The notes beneath the pieces are model-generated. The model ran no database searches. It was given only the letters and a program-made list of their open reading frames with translations, and was not told the DNA's origin. Shown one piece after another: positions 36,217 to 45,178 of a stretch of 45,178 nt of DNA. How positions within the stretch are numbered: the first letter of the stretch is position 1; each line of letters starts with the position of its first letter. Made by a program: the position numbers and the translations under genes. Origin of the DNA: a virus; the IMG/VR virus record IMGVR_UViG_3300035698_012380, positions 1 to 45,178 of that record. The stretch is one strand, 5' to 3'.

Positions 36217-36522
36217 ATGACAAAACTAATATTACAATTTGTGAACAAGGGAAAACCATTTGTACTCCCTAACTGGACGGTTATTAAACATAAAGCCGCC
36301 TTAGAAGAAGTAAATAAATTAAAAACAGAAGATGAAGAATTAAAAGATATTGAATTTCAATATTCCGCGATTTATCAAACGTTAATAGAGGTAGATTCCT
36401 CTGTTGATATTAATGATGTTCGCAATTTGCATCCAACTGTATTATCTGATTTATTTACTGCCGTTTTTAATGAAGGAAAATATGATATATATTTTCATCA
36501 AAAGGGCAAAAAGACCAAGTAA
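36217..36522 (+). CDS. tail assembly chaperone, short form
   Basis: A 101-residue helical protein (KLILQFVNKGKPFVLPNW, ALEEVNKLKTEDEELKD) in the position of lambda gpG, directly upstream of the tape measure gene. Terminates at 36520-36522 (TAA) a few codons after a heptamer (36501-36507) that moves a fraction of ribosomes into the -1 frame to give a longer product. Its leader cassette is shared with the gene at 28695. Confidence 0.72.
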   Translation: MTKLILQFVNKGKPFVLPNWTVIKHKAALEEVNKLKTEDEELKDIEFQYSAIYQTLIEVDSSVDINDVRNLHPTVLSDLFTAVFNEGKYDIYFHQKGKKTK

Positions 36523-36749
36523 GAATTGGTTATAGAGAAAGACTTGACCTCTTTGTCCGCGCAATAAATTTACTATATCTGTCACTTGGTGGATATAATG
36601 AAATACTACATTTTTCTTATTGGGATTTTCTCTCAATCATGGACTCCAGAGCAGAAATGAACAGAGTTCAATCAGGAAAACCACCAGTAAGAGAAGGATT
36701 ATATCAAAGCCAAAAAGATATGATTAGTAGAAGAAAGGCACAACGATAA
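36217..36749 (+). CDS. tail assembly chaperone, frameshifted G-GT-like form (about 177 aa)
   Basis: The -1 frame is open from 36486 to the TAA at 36747. After a -1 slip at 36501-36507 the product continues RIGYRERLDLFVRAINLLYL, then EILHFSYWDFLSIMD and EGLYQSQKDMISRRKAQR. The region would be non-coding without a shift: it lacks its own SD and start near its beginning. By analogy to lambda gpG/gpGT, the extension binds the tape measure and recruits tail tube subunits. Length and place agree with that family. Confidence 0.78.
36501..36507 (+). promoter_or_regulatory. -1 programmed frameshift slippery heptamer
   Basis: The 0-frame reads CAA AAG GGC; A AAG GGC is an X XXY YYZ heptamer. A second, weaker A-rich site (C AAA AAG) follows four nucleotides on. 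The next 0-frame stop is 12 nt downstream of the heptamer. I did not identify a convincing pseudoknot beyond it. Confidence 0.75.
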
Positions 36750-36766
36750 ATAAAGGAGAATTATTA

Positions 36767-39700
36767 ATGTCACAAGAAACTCACAAAATCCGCACTATTA
36801 TGACCATTGAAGGTAATCAGAAGAAAGAGCTTACCAAAATAAACGGTCAACTTACAAAAGTTAAGAGAACTACAAAAGAATGGCAAAACGGTATAAAGAC
36901 TGTTTCTACAGCAACTGATAAATTTGCAGGAAAAACTAAAGGGTTATCTCGTGCATTAAATGGTGCAGCATTAAGATTTATTGGATTAAATGCACTTGTC
37001 ACAGGTCTATCAATGGCTTTCAGAAAAGCTAATGAATACGTTGATGAGAGTGTTGACAAGTATAGAAAGTTCAGTAATAGTATGGCTGAGGTCAGTACTA
37101 TTCTTACTGGAGATTCCTATAGAGCAATGGGCATGCTTGAAGTTGGAGTAAAAAGCTTATCAACTCAGTATGGTCAATCTGCAGTAGATATGAGTAAAGC
37201 TCTTTATCAAATTTTATCCGCAGCAGTAGAAGCTGAAAAATCCATTAACTTATTAAATACCGCAACTAAAGCAAGTATTGCTGGATTGACGAGTGTTGAG
37301 TTATCTGTTGATGTGCTTACAAGTATTATTAATTCATATGGTAAAAGTGTAGAACAAGCTTCTGGAGTTAGTGATATTTTATTCCAGACTGTAGTTCGTG
37401 GTAAATTAAGATTCGAAGACTTAGCTTCCTCATTAGGATACATTACCCCAATAGCAGCAGGAGCAGGAGTAGCATTTGAAGAAATAGCTGCAGCCCTTGC
37501 AACAGTTACTAGAATGGGTCTTCACGTTGATATGGCTTCCAGAGGTTTAGCTCTTACAATTCAAAATATAGTTTCCCCAACAAAGCAAGCAAAAGATGCA
37601 GCTGAAGAGTATAACGTGGAAATGTCAGCAGTTGGATTAAGAATAAATGGTCTTAAAGGATTCATGGAAAGCTTATCAGCGGCTGTCAAAGAGTTCGGCC
37701 TTGGTGTATTGCCTAAAATGGTCCGTAATATGAGATCATTAAGAGTCGTTATGGCTCTCGTAAGTGAAGAGGGTATTAAAGGCTTTGCAAGTGATTTGGA
37801 CCTCATGTATAGTGCCGCTGGACGTACTGATGAAGCTCTAGCAAAGATGATTGCAACTCAACAGAGAGAAGCGCAAGTTGTCAAGATGAGTCAGGAAGTA
37901 ATTCAGAGGGAACTTGGTAAAACATGGAGCCCAATAAAAAGAAATATTGAAGCTACAAAAATGTGGTTCGCCTCATTCATTGCAGGTGGATTTAGTATTA
38001 AAAAAGCGAACAAGGATATTGAAAGATTATCAGATACACTTGGTAAAAATAGAGAACAAATATTCAAAACAATTGATTTAATGGGACAAGCTGGTCAACA
38101 ACCTATTTATAATCAATTATTCAATTTAGATGATTATGATTCTAGTAAGGTAGAGCAAATAGTAAAAGATGCAGGTGTAATAGTTGGTGTTAAAACATAT
38201 TTAGATGCCCAAATGAAAACAAGAGTTGGTGGTAGTAGAGGCGGAAATATTTATGAAGATACCGTAGCAGATTTAGAACTTGTTAAAAATTCATTTACTG
38301 CCGGGACAATGGATGCTGGAGATAGCATATTTAAAAGAATTACAGATGCTGCAGCAGAAGGATTTGACTTAGCGCCATATGAAAAGGGTACACATGTTAT
38401 GAGTTGGTTAGATGAAACAATAAGAGGTGTAACTTTAGCCGCTGAAGATAATATTACAGTTATGAGTGAAAATGTAGATGCATATAATGCCTTCTTTGGT
38501 GCAATAGACACAGCAAGGGAAAATGTATTTAATTACAAAACTAATATACTAGAGTTAACAAATGCCATACCAGACCTAAGCACGGAAGTTAGTGACACAT
38601 TTACAGATTTAACTGGCCAAGAACATGCGGGTACAATGGGCTTAGATATTGATACTAAATCAATGGATACTGCAATGGATAGAATGGGTAAATTCTCAGG
38701 CATGATTACAAAATATGGAACTACCTGGGAAGATATGTTTTATGATGTATTTGAAGGTAAAACGTACTCAATGGGCGACGAAGAGATAAGTTATATCGAA
38801 GAGTATGACACTGAATTAAAAGCCGCAGTTAATACTGTACATAACTTTGAAGAGTCTCAGAAGGGCTTAAAAAAGACTATGAATGACTTAAATAAAATCA
38901 TAGCACAAAATAATATTCTTATTGCAGAGTTACAACTTAAAGGTATGATTAGACGTAGGGGTCAAACAAGAGATGAAGAGAAAAAAATTAAACTCCTGCA
39001 AATCGCTAATATGCAAGAACGTCTCAAAGGTAAAAAAGCAGAACATGAAGCAGTTAGTGAGATTGATAAACAAGGTTATTCTGACGCACAAGGTGTTATA
39101 GAAGAATATTTTGCCTCACAAAAATTTAATCTTGGAATGCAGAAAGATGCTAGAGATGATGAATTAGAACATATGATACATGCATTTGATAGAAAAAAGA
39201 CTACTTTAAAAAATTATCAAGAAGCATTAGTCATACAAGAAGGTTACCTTAAAAAAGCGCATCAAATTGAAATAGACTTACTTACTTATATTACTGAGCA
39301 GCATCCAGTAATAGCTGCATCGTATGAAGAAATATATGGTGTTTCAATTCCAAAGTCTATACAAAAATCAATTGATGCTATGGAAGAATGGAATGAATTA
39401 CAAGAGGGCGGTGGCTCATCAAGTGGAACATCAGGGCAAGTAGTTTCATATATTAGAGACACAGTAGAATCTGGTGGAAGTGTAAGACCACAAGAGATAG
39501 TAAATATAGTTAATCCGCGCTTGGGGGATGCTATGAGACGTGCGGGATTCTCAGGATTTAAAAGGGGTTCATCATTTATACCAAAAGACATGCCAATAAT
39601 GGCTCATCAAGGGGAGCAAATACTTCCTGCTGGAAAAGATTCAAATGATGAAACAATTATTATACATGTAAACGTAACTGGTAATACTATAGCTAATACA

Positions 39701-39793
39701 AATGTAAATGATGTTGCAAGTCAAATTGCAGATCAAGTTTCAAAAGGTTTAATGGATAAAAGAACTGGTAAGAGTAAATACAGGATGAGATAA
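36767..39793 (+). CDS. tail tape measure protein (TP901 core type)
   Basis: A 1008-residue protein, the longest fully contained in the window. The N-terminal TP901-like core is clear (YGQSAVDMSKALYQILSAAV, VELSVDVLTSIINSYG, RFEDLASSLGYITPIA, LATVTRMGLHVDMAS). Helical and coiled-coil stretches follow (about residues 690-790), and the end has MPIMAHQGEQILPAG and a V-rich strand. Tape measure length sets tail length, roughly 150 nm by the usual rule of 1.5 angstrom per residue. No lytic or peptidase domain is apparent. SD AAAGGAGAA. Confidence 0.94.
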   Translation: MSQETHKIRTIMTIEGNQKKELTKINGQLTKVKRTTKEWQNGIKTVSTATDKFAGKTKGLSRALNGAALRFIGLNALVTGLSMAFRKANEYVDESVDKYRKFSNSMAEVSTILTGDSYRAMGMLEVGVKSLSTQYGQSAVDMSKALYQILSAAVEAEKSINLLNTATKASIAGLTSVELSVDVLTSIINSYGKSVEQASGVSDILFQTVVRGKLRFEDLASSLGYITPIAAGAGVAFEEIAAALATVTRMGLHVDMASRGLALTIQNIVSPTKQAKDAAEEYNVEMSAVGLRINGLKGFMESLSAAVKEFGLGVLPKMVRNMRSLRVVMALVSEEGIKGFASDLDLMYSAAGRTDEALAKMIATQQREAQVVKMSQEVIQRELGKTWSPIKRNIEATKMWFASFIAGGFSIKKANKDIERLSDTLGKNREQIFKTIDLMGQAGQQPIYNQLFNLDDYDSSKVEQIVKDAGVIVGVKTYLDAQMKTRVGGSRGGNIYEDTVADLELVKNSFTAGTMDAGDSIFKRITDAAAEGFDLAPYEKGTHVMSWLDETIRGVTLAAEDNITVMSENVDAYNAFFGAIDTARENVFNYKTNILELTNAIPDLSTEVSDTFTDLTGQEHAGTMGLDIDTKSMDTAMDRMGKFSGMITKYGTTWEDMFYDVFEGKTYSMGDEEISYIEEYDTELKAAVNTVHNFEESQKGLKKTMNDLNKIIAQNNILIAELQLKGMIRRRGQTRDEEKKIKLLQIANMQERLKGKKAEHEAVSEIDKQGYSDAQGVIEEYFASQKFNLGMQKDARDDELEHMIHAFDRKKTTLKNYQEALVIQEGYLKKAHQIEIDLLTYITEQHPVIAASYEEIYGVSIPKSIQKSIDAMEEWNELQEGGGSSSGTSGQVVSYIRDTVESGGSVRPQEIVNIVNPRLGDAMRRAGFSGFKRGSSFIPKDMPIMAHQGEQILPAGKDSNDETIIIHVNVTGNTIANTNVNDVASQIADQVSKGLMDKRTGKSKYRMR

Positions 39794-40326
39794 TGACAAC
39801 AAGATATAGAGCAAATCAAAATGAATTAAAACCTGCTGTACCATTTATATTTCTATCTCATGGTGGCGCACAGTCATTTGATACAACTGGATACCATTTA
39901 TGGGATGATATAAAAATTAAAACTTCCCATTTTACATATACTGCATCACAAGATAAAGTTACATTACAAACAAATTCATCTGGATTATATATGGTAGAGT
40001 TCGATTGTACTTTTCAAAACAATGACCCAAGTGAAGAATTAACAGTAACCACAGTATTACACAAAAATGGCTCTGAATTAAACGACAGTGAATCAAGCTT
40101 TCAATTTACATCAGCAGGACAGACTGCTTTAAAATGTGGATTGAATATTCATTATATAGTTTATTTAGAAAAAGGAGATTACTTACAAGTTTACACTATT
40201 TCAAATGATGGTGAAATACTCACAGCACCAGGAACTTGTAGATTAGCAATTCAATTTATACCTATGCAAGGGTGGGATAACTCTGCAGCCGGTAGAACTG
40301 ATTATAAAGGCGGAGTGATGAGATAA
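39793..40326 (+). CDS. TNF/C1q-like jelly-roll tail protein
   Basis: A 177-residue protein with the strand order and small motifs of C1q/TNF-like domains: FTYTASQDKVTLQTNSSGLY, MVEFDCTFQN, VLHKNGSELNDSES, IVYLEKGDYLQVYTISN, CRLAIQFIPMQGW. Trimeric jelly rolls like this occur in phage fibres and collagen-like proteins. It follows the tape measure and probably belongs to the tail tip or a side fibre. Starts at TAATG with the tape measure stop. Confidence 0.68.
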   Translation: MTTRYRANQNELKPAVPFIFLSHGGAQSFDTTGYHLWDDIKIKTSHFTYTASQDKVTLQTNSSGLYMVEFDCTFQNNDPSEELTVTTVLHKNGSELNDSESSFQFTSAGQTALKCGLNIHYIVYLEKGDYLQVYTISNDGEILTAPGTCRLAIQFIPMQGWDNSAAGRTDYKGGVMR

Positions 40327-40919
40327 TGGCAAATGATATGAGATACTATGAAACATTTTATGGTATTCACACAGATGATTTAAGTTGGAACTTTGGGACA
40401 TTCTCAAATCATAAATATGTTTTAGTAAAAGATTATATAAGTGATGGTTGTGATACAACTGATACTTCAACAGCAAGTGATTGTCCTATTAAATTTTTAT
40501 ACCCACACCACATTGCAAAAACCTACTTTATTGAGGGAGTTATAGATGGGCATGTAACATTTGGATGCTCGACTGCTACCGCTTATATATGTAAATATAG
40601 AGTAACAGTTTGTAAAATGCATGAAGATAATACTGACAGTGAACTATTTACTACTGGATGGACAACGGTTAATAAGACTTTAGGCTGGGATGCAGTTTAT
40701 GAAATAGGTGAAGAAATAGTATTTCCTTTTTCAATTGATGCGTGGGAATATGAAAAATTAGATGAAAATGAAAGAATATATGTTAAGGTTGAATCAACAT
40801 GTACAGATGATACTAACTTTGAAGAGTGCACTTGTGAAGAGTGTACAAATATAGACTTGTGGCATTCAAATGATAGTACATGGCAAGATATAAAAATAAA
40901 TATACCATTTAAGATGTGA
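40326..40919 (+). CDS. cysteine-rich tail protein, 197 aa
   Basis: Nine cysteines, including CDTTDTSTASDC, STATAYICKYRVTVC and FEECTCEEC. Strand-rich with polar turns, no membrane segment. Location between jelly-roll and repeat-containing proteins places it in the tail tip. Disulfide or metal stabilisation is plausible. No homologue recognised. The start overlaps the previous stop (TAATG). Confidence 0.65.
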   Translation: MANDMRYYETFYGIHTDDLSWNFGTFSNHKYVLVKDYISDGCDTTDTSTASDCPIKFLYPHHIAKTYFIEGVIDGHVTFGCSTATAYICKYRVTVCKMHEDNTDSELFTTGWTTVNKTLGWDAVYEIGEEIVFPFSIDAWEYEKLDENERIYVKVESTCTDDTNFEECTCEECTNIDLWHSNDSTWQDIKINIPFKM

Positions 40920-40923
40920 TATA

Positions 40924-42306
40924 ATGGGAACATTTACAATAACACAAACTACACCAAATGATGATAAATTATTTATATACCCAGAGGGAGATTTAAGTAG
41001 TTGTACTGCTTGGACCGCCGTTGGAGAAACTAATAATTATCAGTGTGTAGATGAGAATAAAAATTCAGTTGATTATACTGATTATGTTTCAATGGCTGCT
41101 ACTGCTTCTACTTTAGATTTATATGACACACAAGATCACACAGCGGAAACAGGCACAATTAATTATGTTAAATTATATAATATGGTTAGAACACTTGCGG
41201 CACCATCATCAGGGTTAGAGTATTACATAACTGTAAGTCCTGATTCTACATGTACACATGTATATTATTCAGATGCTAAAAACTTAACCACAGGATGGGC
41301 TAAGAAATCATATGTTTGGGAAGATAATCCACAGACTGCTGTTGCATGGTCATGGGCTAATATTGATGCATTAGCAATTGGAATGAGAGCATTAAGTCCA
41401 GTTGTAAAACAATACTTTAGCACAACTTTAAGACCAAACTCTGATGCAGCACCTAATGATTGGACTGCTGTTGGTGAGACTAACAATTATGAGTGTGTAG
41501 ATGAATCTGTTGCTAATGATAATACTGATTATGTAACATCAGATGTTAATATGGATGAAGAGTATTATGGTTTTGTAAATCCAACTCCAACTGGAACTAT
41601 TGATGATGTAAAATACTTTGTAAGATATGGTTCTGGAATACCAGGACACTTTGCATCAATATTTCCAGTCTTTAATTCTGGTATTGATGTAGGCGGAGTA
41701 AAAGCATATGCTATTTCAGGTATTGGACTTCCTGATGGTGTTGAATATACTAATGCCTCAAAAACTTGGGATACTAATCCTTCTGGTGGAGCATGGACAT
41801 GGGCAAATATAAATGATATGAAAGCCTATACACTACTTGTTACAACCCCTGGCAATGACTTTGCACGAATGACACAAATATATGTGGTAGTTAATTCTCA
41901 TACTACTGCTGATTCTACAGAGGTACAAGTTACTCAATGTTATGCAGAAGTTGGATACACTCCAAGTACGACAGTTTGTGCACCACATAAACCACAAGAG
42001 GTAAGTACAAATCATAATAGAAATACTAAGATGTTTAACTTCTGGAATGGCGAAAGAGAAGTCTATGATTTAAATCGCAGTGGAAAATCGCTAGTCTTGA
42101 AGGGTTCAGAAAATGGCGCAGGTGCTTGTTCAATTATAATGTGCATAAGAGATATTACAAGAAATGGTGCAGTAGTTACGGTAACTGGATTAAATCCATG
42201 TTACTTTAATGGCGATTATAGAATTAATCAATTCGCATGGAATAAGATAAGCGAAAAACCAGAACATTACACATGGATGATACAGTTGGAGGACCATGAA
42301 GCATGA
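40924..42306 (+). CDS. tail-tip protein with duplicated domains, 460 aa
   Basis: Two tandem domains of about 170 residues share WTAVGETNNY-CVDE, N-(T)DYV and TG-I-(D/N)YVK or DDVKYF segments and W-WANI-A/NDMKA segments, an internal duplication. The final 110 residues (KMFNFWNGEREVYDLNRSGK, NGDYRINQFAWNKI, HYTWMIQLEDHE) resemble the whole of the next protein. Likely a baseplate or tail-tip structural protein with carbohydrate-binding modules; this is inference from position and composition. Confidence 0.65.
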   Translation: MGTFTITQTTPNDDKLFIYPEGDLSSCTAWTAVGETNNYQCVDENKNSVDYTDYVSMAATASTLDLYDTQDHTAETGTINYVKLYNMVRTLAAPSSGLEYYITVSPDSTCTHVYYSDAKNLTTGWAKKSYVWEDNPQTAVAWSWANIDALAIGMRALSPVVKQYFSTTLRPNSDAAPNDWTAVGETNNYECVDESVANDNTDYVTSDVNMDEEYYGFVNPTPTGTIDDVKYFVRYGSGIPGHFASIFPVFNSGIDVGGVKAYAISGIGLPDGVEYTNASKTWDTNPSGGAWTWANINDMKAYTLLVTTPGNDFARMTQIYVVVNSHTTADSTEVQVTQCYAEVGYTPSTTVCAPHKPQEVSTNHNRNTKMFNFWNGEREVYDLNRSGKSLVLKGSENGAGACSIIMCIRDITRNGAVVTVTGLNPCYFNGDYRINQFAWNKISEKPEHYTWMIQLEDHEA

Positions 42307-42743
42307 GCCAAGCAACATTTACATTAGCAAGTAGTAGTGGGGAAAACTTTTATTTTCCAGTACCTGAATGGGGAAGTCCAGATAATAGGATTACAAAAGA
42401 TGTTGTCCTATTTAATATGTGGACCGCTACAGATATAGAAACAGTCGACAAGGGTATAAATGACCAACCTCTCATTCTTGGCGGAACTATCTGCATAGAG
42501 GGTATTTGGGAAGGTCTATGTATTCCATTCTGTATGAACTCAATATGCTTCAGTTCAGCTTTAAGCGTATTCTTAGACAACTTAAAGACTGACATGAACA
42601 ATGGCGAAGAGTTTACGATAAATGAGTTTGAAGATTGCTTAAACGGGGTTTATGTGATCAGAAATTTCACATTCGACACAATAAAAAAAATACCTACATG
42701 TTTTAAGTGGGAATTACATCTAGAAAGAGTAAGAGATATATAA
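42303..42743 (+). CDS. tail-tip protein, paralogous to the preceding C-terminal domain
   Basis: A 146-residue protein. VVLFNMWTATDIETVDKGIN, QPLILGGTICIEG, EFTINEFEDCLNGVYVIRNF and FKWELHLERVRD line up with the C-terminal domain of the previous gene product (FNFWN, LVLKG, GDYRINQF, P-HYTWMIQLED). Its gene overlaps that gene by four bases. Probably part of the tail-tip complex. The paralogy is by eye. Confidence 0.62.
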   Translation: MSQATFTLASSSGENFYFPVPEWGSPDNRITKDVVLFNMWTATDIETVDKGINDQPLILGGTICIEGIWEGLCIPFCMNSICFSSALSVFLDNLKTDMNNGEEFTINEFEDCLNGVYVIRNFTFDTIKKIPTCFKWELHLERVRDI

Positions 42744-42756
42744 AGGAGTTAGAGAA

Positions 42757-45178
42757 ATGGCAAATATACAATGGTATGAAGTTGCAGCAGCAAATGATTG
42801 TTTAAGTGGACATGCAACTTGGAATGATATGGTTGAATATATAAAACATAGCGCATGTTTAGATTTTACTATCTATATCACATGTACTGATACAGGTGAG
42901 GCATTTAAATTTACTACAAATAGCATTGCTATCGAAGGAGATAGGGCTATTTATGTGAATAATGATGAAGCATACTTTGGGCATGGTGCAGGTGATTCAA
43001 TAACAGGTGGTACTTACAATACATTACTTGGTAATTTTGCAGGTAATCTTATTACAACTGGTGAAAAAAATGTAGTCCTTGGTGCTTTAGCAGGTGGTCT
43101 TGCTGATGTTGATATGGATAATTCTGTATTAATTGGTTATCGAGCAGGTCAATCTAATACTCAAAATAATACAATAGCAATTGGGTTTGAAGCATTAAAA
43201 GGTAATACTGGACAATACAATACAGCAATTGGTTATAGTGCTTTAGATGCAGCATGTAGTGGACAGTATAATACAGCACTTGGTTTCAATGCAGGAACAA
43301 ATCATACATCTGGTGATAGAAATACATTTATAGGTAATGATTCTGGACAAGCTAATACTACTGGTTACAATAATAGTTTTATCGGTTCAAATAGTGGATA
43401 TAATAACACACTTGGCTATAATAATACATCTTTAGGGTATCAGTCATTAAGAGATAATACTACTGGTGATGGTAATGTTGCTATTGGTTATTATGCAGGT
43501 CAACAAGCAGGGATAGATGTAAATAATGCTGTGTATGTTGGATTTGAAGCAGGATTAAATAATACAGAAGGAAATACAGTTGCTATTGGTTATAGAGCAT
43601 TAGATGCTAATACAGGGGTACAAAATGTTGCTGTTGGATATAACTCATTAACTGATAATACAGCAGGATATAATAATACTGCTTTTGGATATAGTAGTTT
43701 ACAAAATACCACAGAAGGTAATAATAATACAGGAATTGGTACACTCGCACTTTCAGCAAATACACTTGGTGATGCAAATACTGCAGTTGGTTATTTAGCA
43801 GGGTATAATACTGCTGTTAATATTAATAATTGTGTATATCTTGGACATGAAGCAGGAAGAAATAATACACAATCAAATATAATTGCTATTGGTTATCAAG
43901 CATTGATAAATAATACTGGTGCTGCAAATACTGCTATTGGTTATCAATCAATGGATGCTGCATGTACTGGTGAAAGTAATACTGCTTTAGGATTTAATAC
44001 TGGTGGTGCAAATACAAGTGGTTTTTATAATATATTTATTGGAACTAATGCAGGAGAACTAAATACAACTGGTCATAGTAATTCATTGCTTGGATACAAT
44101 GCAGGTGGAGATATTACAACTGGACTTGCAAATACAATTATAGGTAAAGCAGCACAATCAACAGGTAATCCTTCAAGTGTTGTTGCTATTGGATATGGTG
44201 CAGGTAGTGCTAATACACAGGATGCAAATATATTCATTGGATACGATTCAGGTAGTGTTAATACTGGTGCAGGTTGTATTGGTATTGGAAGAAATGCATT
44301 ACTAAATAATACTGGTGGCGCTAATATTATGATTGGTGAATACGGTATGATGGAGGCTGTTACTGGTGTTGCCAATACTGGTTTAGGTCGTGGTGCATTT
44401 AGAAACTTACTTGGTGGTGCATATAATGTTGGTATCGGTGATAGTACATTGTATGATATAACAACTGGTAATAGTAATGTTGCTATTGGATATTATGCAG
44501 GGTTTAATACTGCTGCTGCTATGAGTGATTGTGTTCTTATTGGTTATTATGCAGGTGAAAATAATACCCGTGATGATATAGTCGCAATTGGTTATCAAGC
44601 ATTACAAGGTAATACTGGCGCTGTTTGTACTGGTATTGGACACTCATCTCTTATAGTTAATACTGGTGATGCAAATACTGCTTTAGGTTTTGAATCTTTG
44701 AAAGATAATACTTCTGGATGGGGTAATACTGCTATTGGTACTTATGCTATATATGATAATATTACTGGATATAGAAATACAGCAGTTGGTGATGGCGCAG
44801 GTATGAACTCTGCTACTGATATAAATGATTGTGTATATATTGGACATGAAGCAGGTAAGAATAATGCAACAAGTAACCGTCTTTACGTAAATCCTACTTC
44901 AAGTGCTTTCCCTCTTATCTATGGTGAATTTGATAATGATGTAATAAAATTTGGAAATGGCACTGACGACTTTGGACTTATCTTTGATGTTAATACAGCA
45001 GGTGAAGGTAAAATTTATGGTGGTGATGATACAGGTGATGATTTACTTCTTCAAGCAAACACATCTGATGCTAATTCATTTGTTAAAATATTTGGTGCAG
45101 GGTCAATTTATGTTAGTGTACCAACTGGACAAGCACAATACTTATTTGTAAATAATGTAGCAATAGGTAATCAGTCAG
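42757..45178 (+). CDS. long tail fibre with AIGY-type repeats, N-terminal part (continues at 2-271)
   Basis: The ATG at 42757 has an AAGGAG SD nine nt upstream. The frame is open for 807 codons to the window end and continues through the 92-base overlap to 271, about 866 residues in all. Residues about 1-80 form the virion-attachment part. Residues about 85-690 are several dozen degenerate repeats of the type N-TAIGY-AL-NT, like the YadA head left-handed beta-roll and phage side fibres. The rest is a C-terminal beta domain. It probably trimerises and makes the receptor contact. The repetitive DNA may promote recombination and sequence exchange. Confidence 0.88.
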   Translation, partial: MANIQWYEVAAANDCLSGHATWNDMVEYIKHSACLDFTIYITCTDTGEAFKFTTNSIAIEGDRAIYVNNDEAYFGHGAGDSITGGTYNTLLGNFAGNLITTGEKNVVLGALAGGLADVDMDNSVLIGYRAGQSNTQNNTIAIGFEALKGNTGQYNTAIGYSALDAACSGQYNTALGFNAGTNHTSGDRNTFIGNDSGQANTTGYNNSFIGSNSGYNNTLGYNNTSLGYQSLRDNTTGDGNVAIGYYAGQQAGIDVNNAVYVGFEAGLNNTEGNTVAIGYRALDANTGVQNVAVGYNSLTDNTAGYNNTAFGYSSLQNTTEGNNNTGIGTLALSANTLGDANTAVGYLAGYNTAVNINNCVYLGHEAGRNNTQSNIIAIGYQALINNTGAANTAIGYQSMDAACTGESNTALGFNTGGANTSGFYNIFIGTNAGELNTTGHSNSLLGYNAGGDITTGLANTIIGKAAQSTGNPSSVVAIGYGAGSANTQDANIFIGYDSGSVNTGAGCIGIGRNALLNNTGGANIMIGEYGMMEAVTGVANTGLGRGAFRNLLGGAYNVGIGDSTLYDITTGNSNVAIGYYAGFNTAAAMSDCVLIGYYAGENNTRDDIVAIGYQALQGNTGAVCTGIGHSSLIVNTGDANTALGFESLKDNTSGWGNTAIGTYAIYDNITGYRNTAVGDGAGMNSATDINDCVYIGHEAGKNNATSNRLYVNPTSSAFPLIYGEFDNDVIKFGNGTDDFGLIFDVNTAGEGKIYGGDDTGDDLLLQANTSDANSFVKIFGAGSIYVSVPTGQAQYLFVNNVAIGNQS
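45087..45178. repeat. terminal direct repeat, right copy
   Basis: Identical to 1-92. See the left copy; the fibre reading frame passes unbroken from one copy into the other. Confidence 0.95.

Noticed and set aside
36451-36636. minus-strand ORF over the chaperone frameshift region
   Set aside because: Shadow of the -1 frame; no SD, wrong strand for the late operon.
44073-45151. ORFs in other frames of the fibre gene (for example 44073-44375 minus, 44951-45151 plus)
   Set aside because: They arise from the periodic AIGY codon pattern; the sense frame is continuous from 42757.

Overview
The window is a low-GC, double-stranded DNA tailed phage genome that appears essentially complete. Its first 92 bases are repeated exactly at its end (45087-45178), so it is best read as a circular map, or as a terminally redundant molecule, with a 45,086-bp unit cut inside a tail-fibre gene. 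Large terminase, DUF1073-like portal, HK97-gp10-like protein, probable prohead protease, HK97-type capsid, long tape measure and no sheath protein indicate a virus with a long non-contractile tail. No integrase, excisionase or lysogeny repressor is recognisable, so a virulent lifestyle is likely. Strong Shine-Dalgarno sequences, hairpin-plus-T-tract terminators and a family A DNA polymerase point to a low-GC bacterial host. An archaeal host is not excluded, and nothing in the sequence names the host.

Layout. (i) 25.67-45.18 kb, continuing through the junction to 1.12 kb, all on +: terminase, portal, protease, capsid, a PD-(D/E)XK nuclease, connector and tail completion genes, major tail protein, tail assembly chaperone with a -1 frameshift, tape measure, tail-tip and adhesin proteins, a long fibre built of repeated AIGY-type units, and a XhlA-like membrane protein. 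(ii) 1.18-8.4 kb on -: a small membrane protein and a glycan cassette (GT2, GT4, an FrhB-like plus polysaccharide pyruvyl transferase fusion), a deoxyribosyltransferase-like enzyme, a SemiSWEET/PQ-loop protein, DNA polymerase I and a class I methyltransferase. (iii) 8.7-9.07 kb: a gene-free stretch with degenerate tRNA-like sequences. (iv) 9.1-17 kb on -: a probable OB-fold protein, ThyX, dUTPase, a glutaredoxin-like protein, a HExxH zincin and many short genes, frequently joined by TAATG or ATGA overlaps. (v) 16.99-18.54 kb: a gene-free AT-rich region with palindromes, iteron-like repeats, an almost pure A/T tract and a terminator, the best origin/control candidate. (vi) 18.5-25.3 kb on -: about fifteen microproteins, many of them CxxC zinc ribbons, then primase-helicase, metallophosphoesterase and a probable small terminase.

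Functionally, polymerase, primase, OB-fold protein, ThyX, dUTPase and the deoxyribosyltransferase-like protein make a replication and nucleotide module. The glycosyltransferases, FrhB-pyruvyl transferase fusion and methyltransferase look like a surface-glycan (or virion-glycan) modification module.

The least conventional content is non-coding. Five intergenic hairpins at 15.33-16.84 kb have covarying stems, and some loops resemble tRNA T-loops. A cloverleaf-like element of about 75 nt lies between two structural genes at 32.75 kb and has a TGCAAGT T-loop. Two control islands (13.85-14.08 and 25.3-25.54 kb) share long inverted repeats built on a GATAAAACGTA core. A 43-nt element, 34/43 identical between copies, sits 10 nt upstream of two start codons. 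Genes absent from simple ORF lists, including many genes under 60 codons, a likely ACG-started tail gene and the frameshifted chaperone, are annotated explicitly. All pairings, frames and matches were found by eye; no search or folding program was run.
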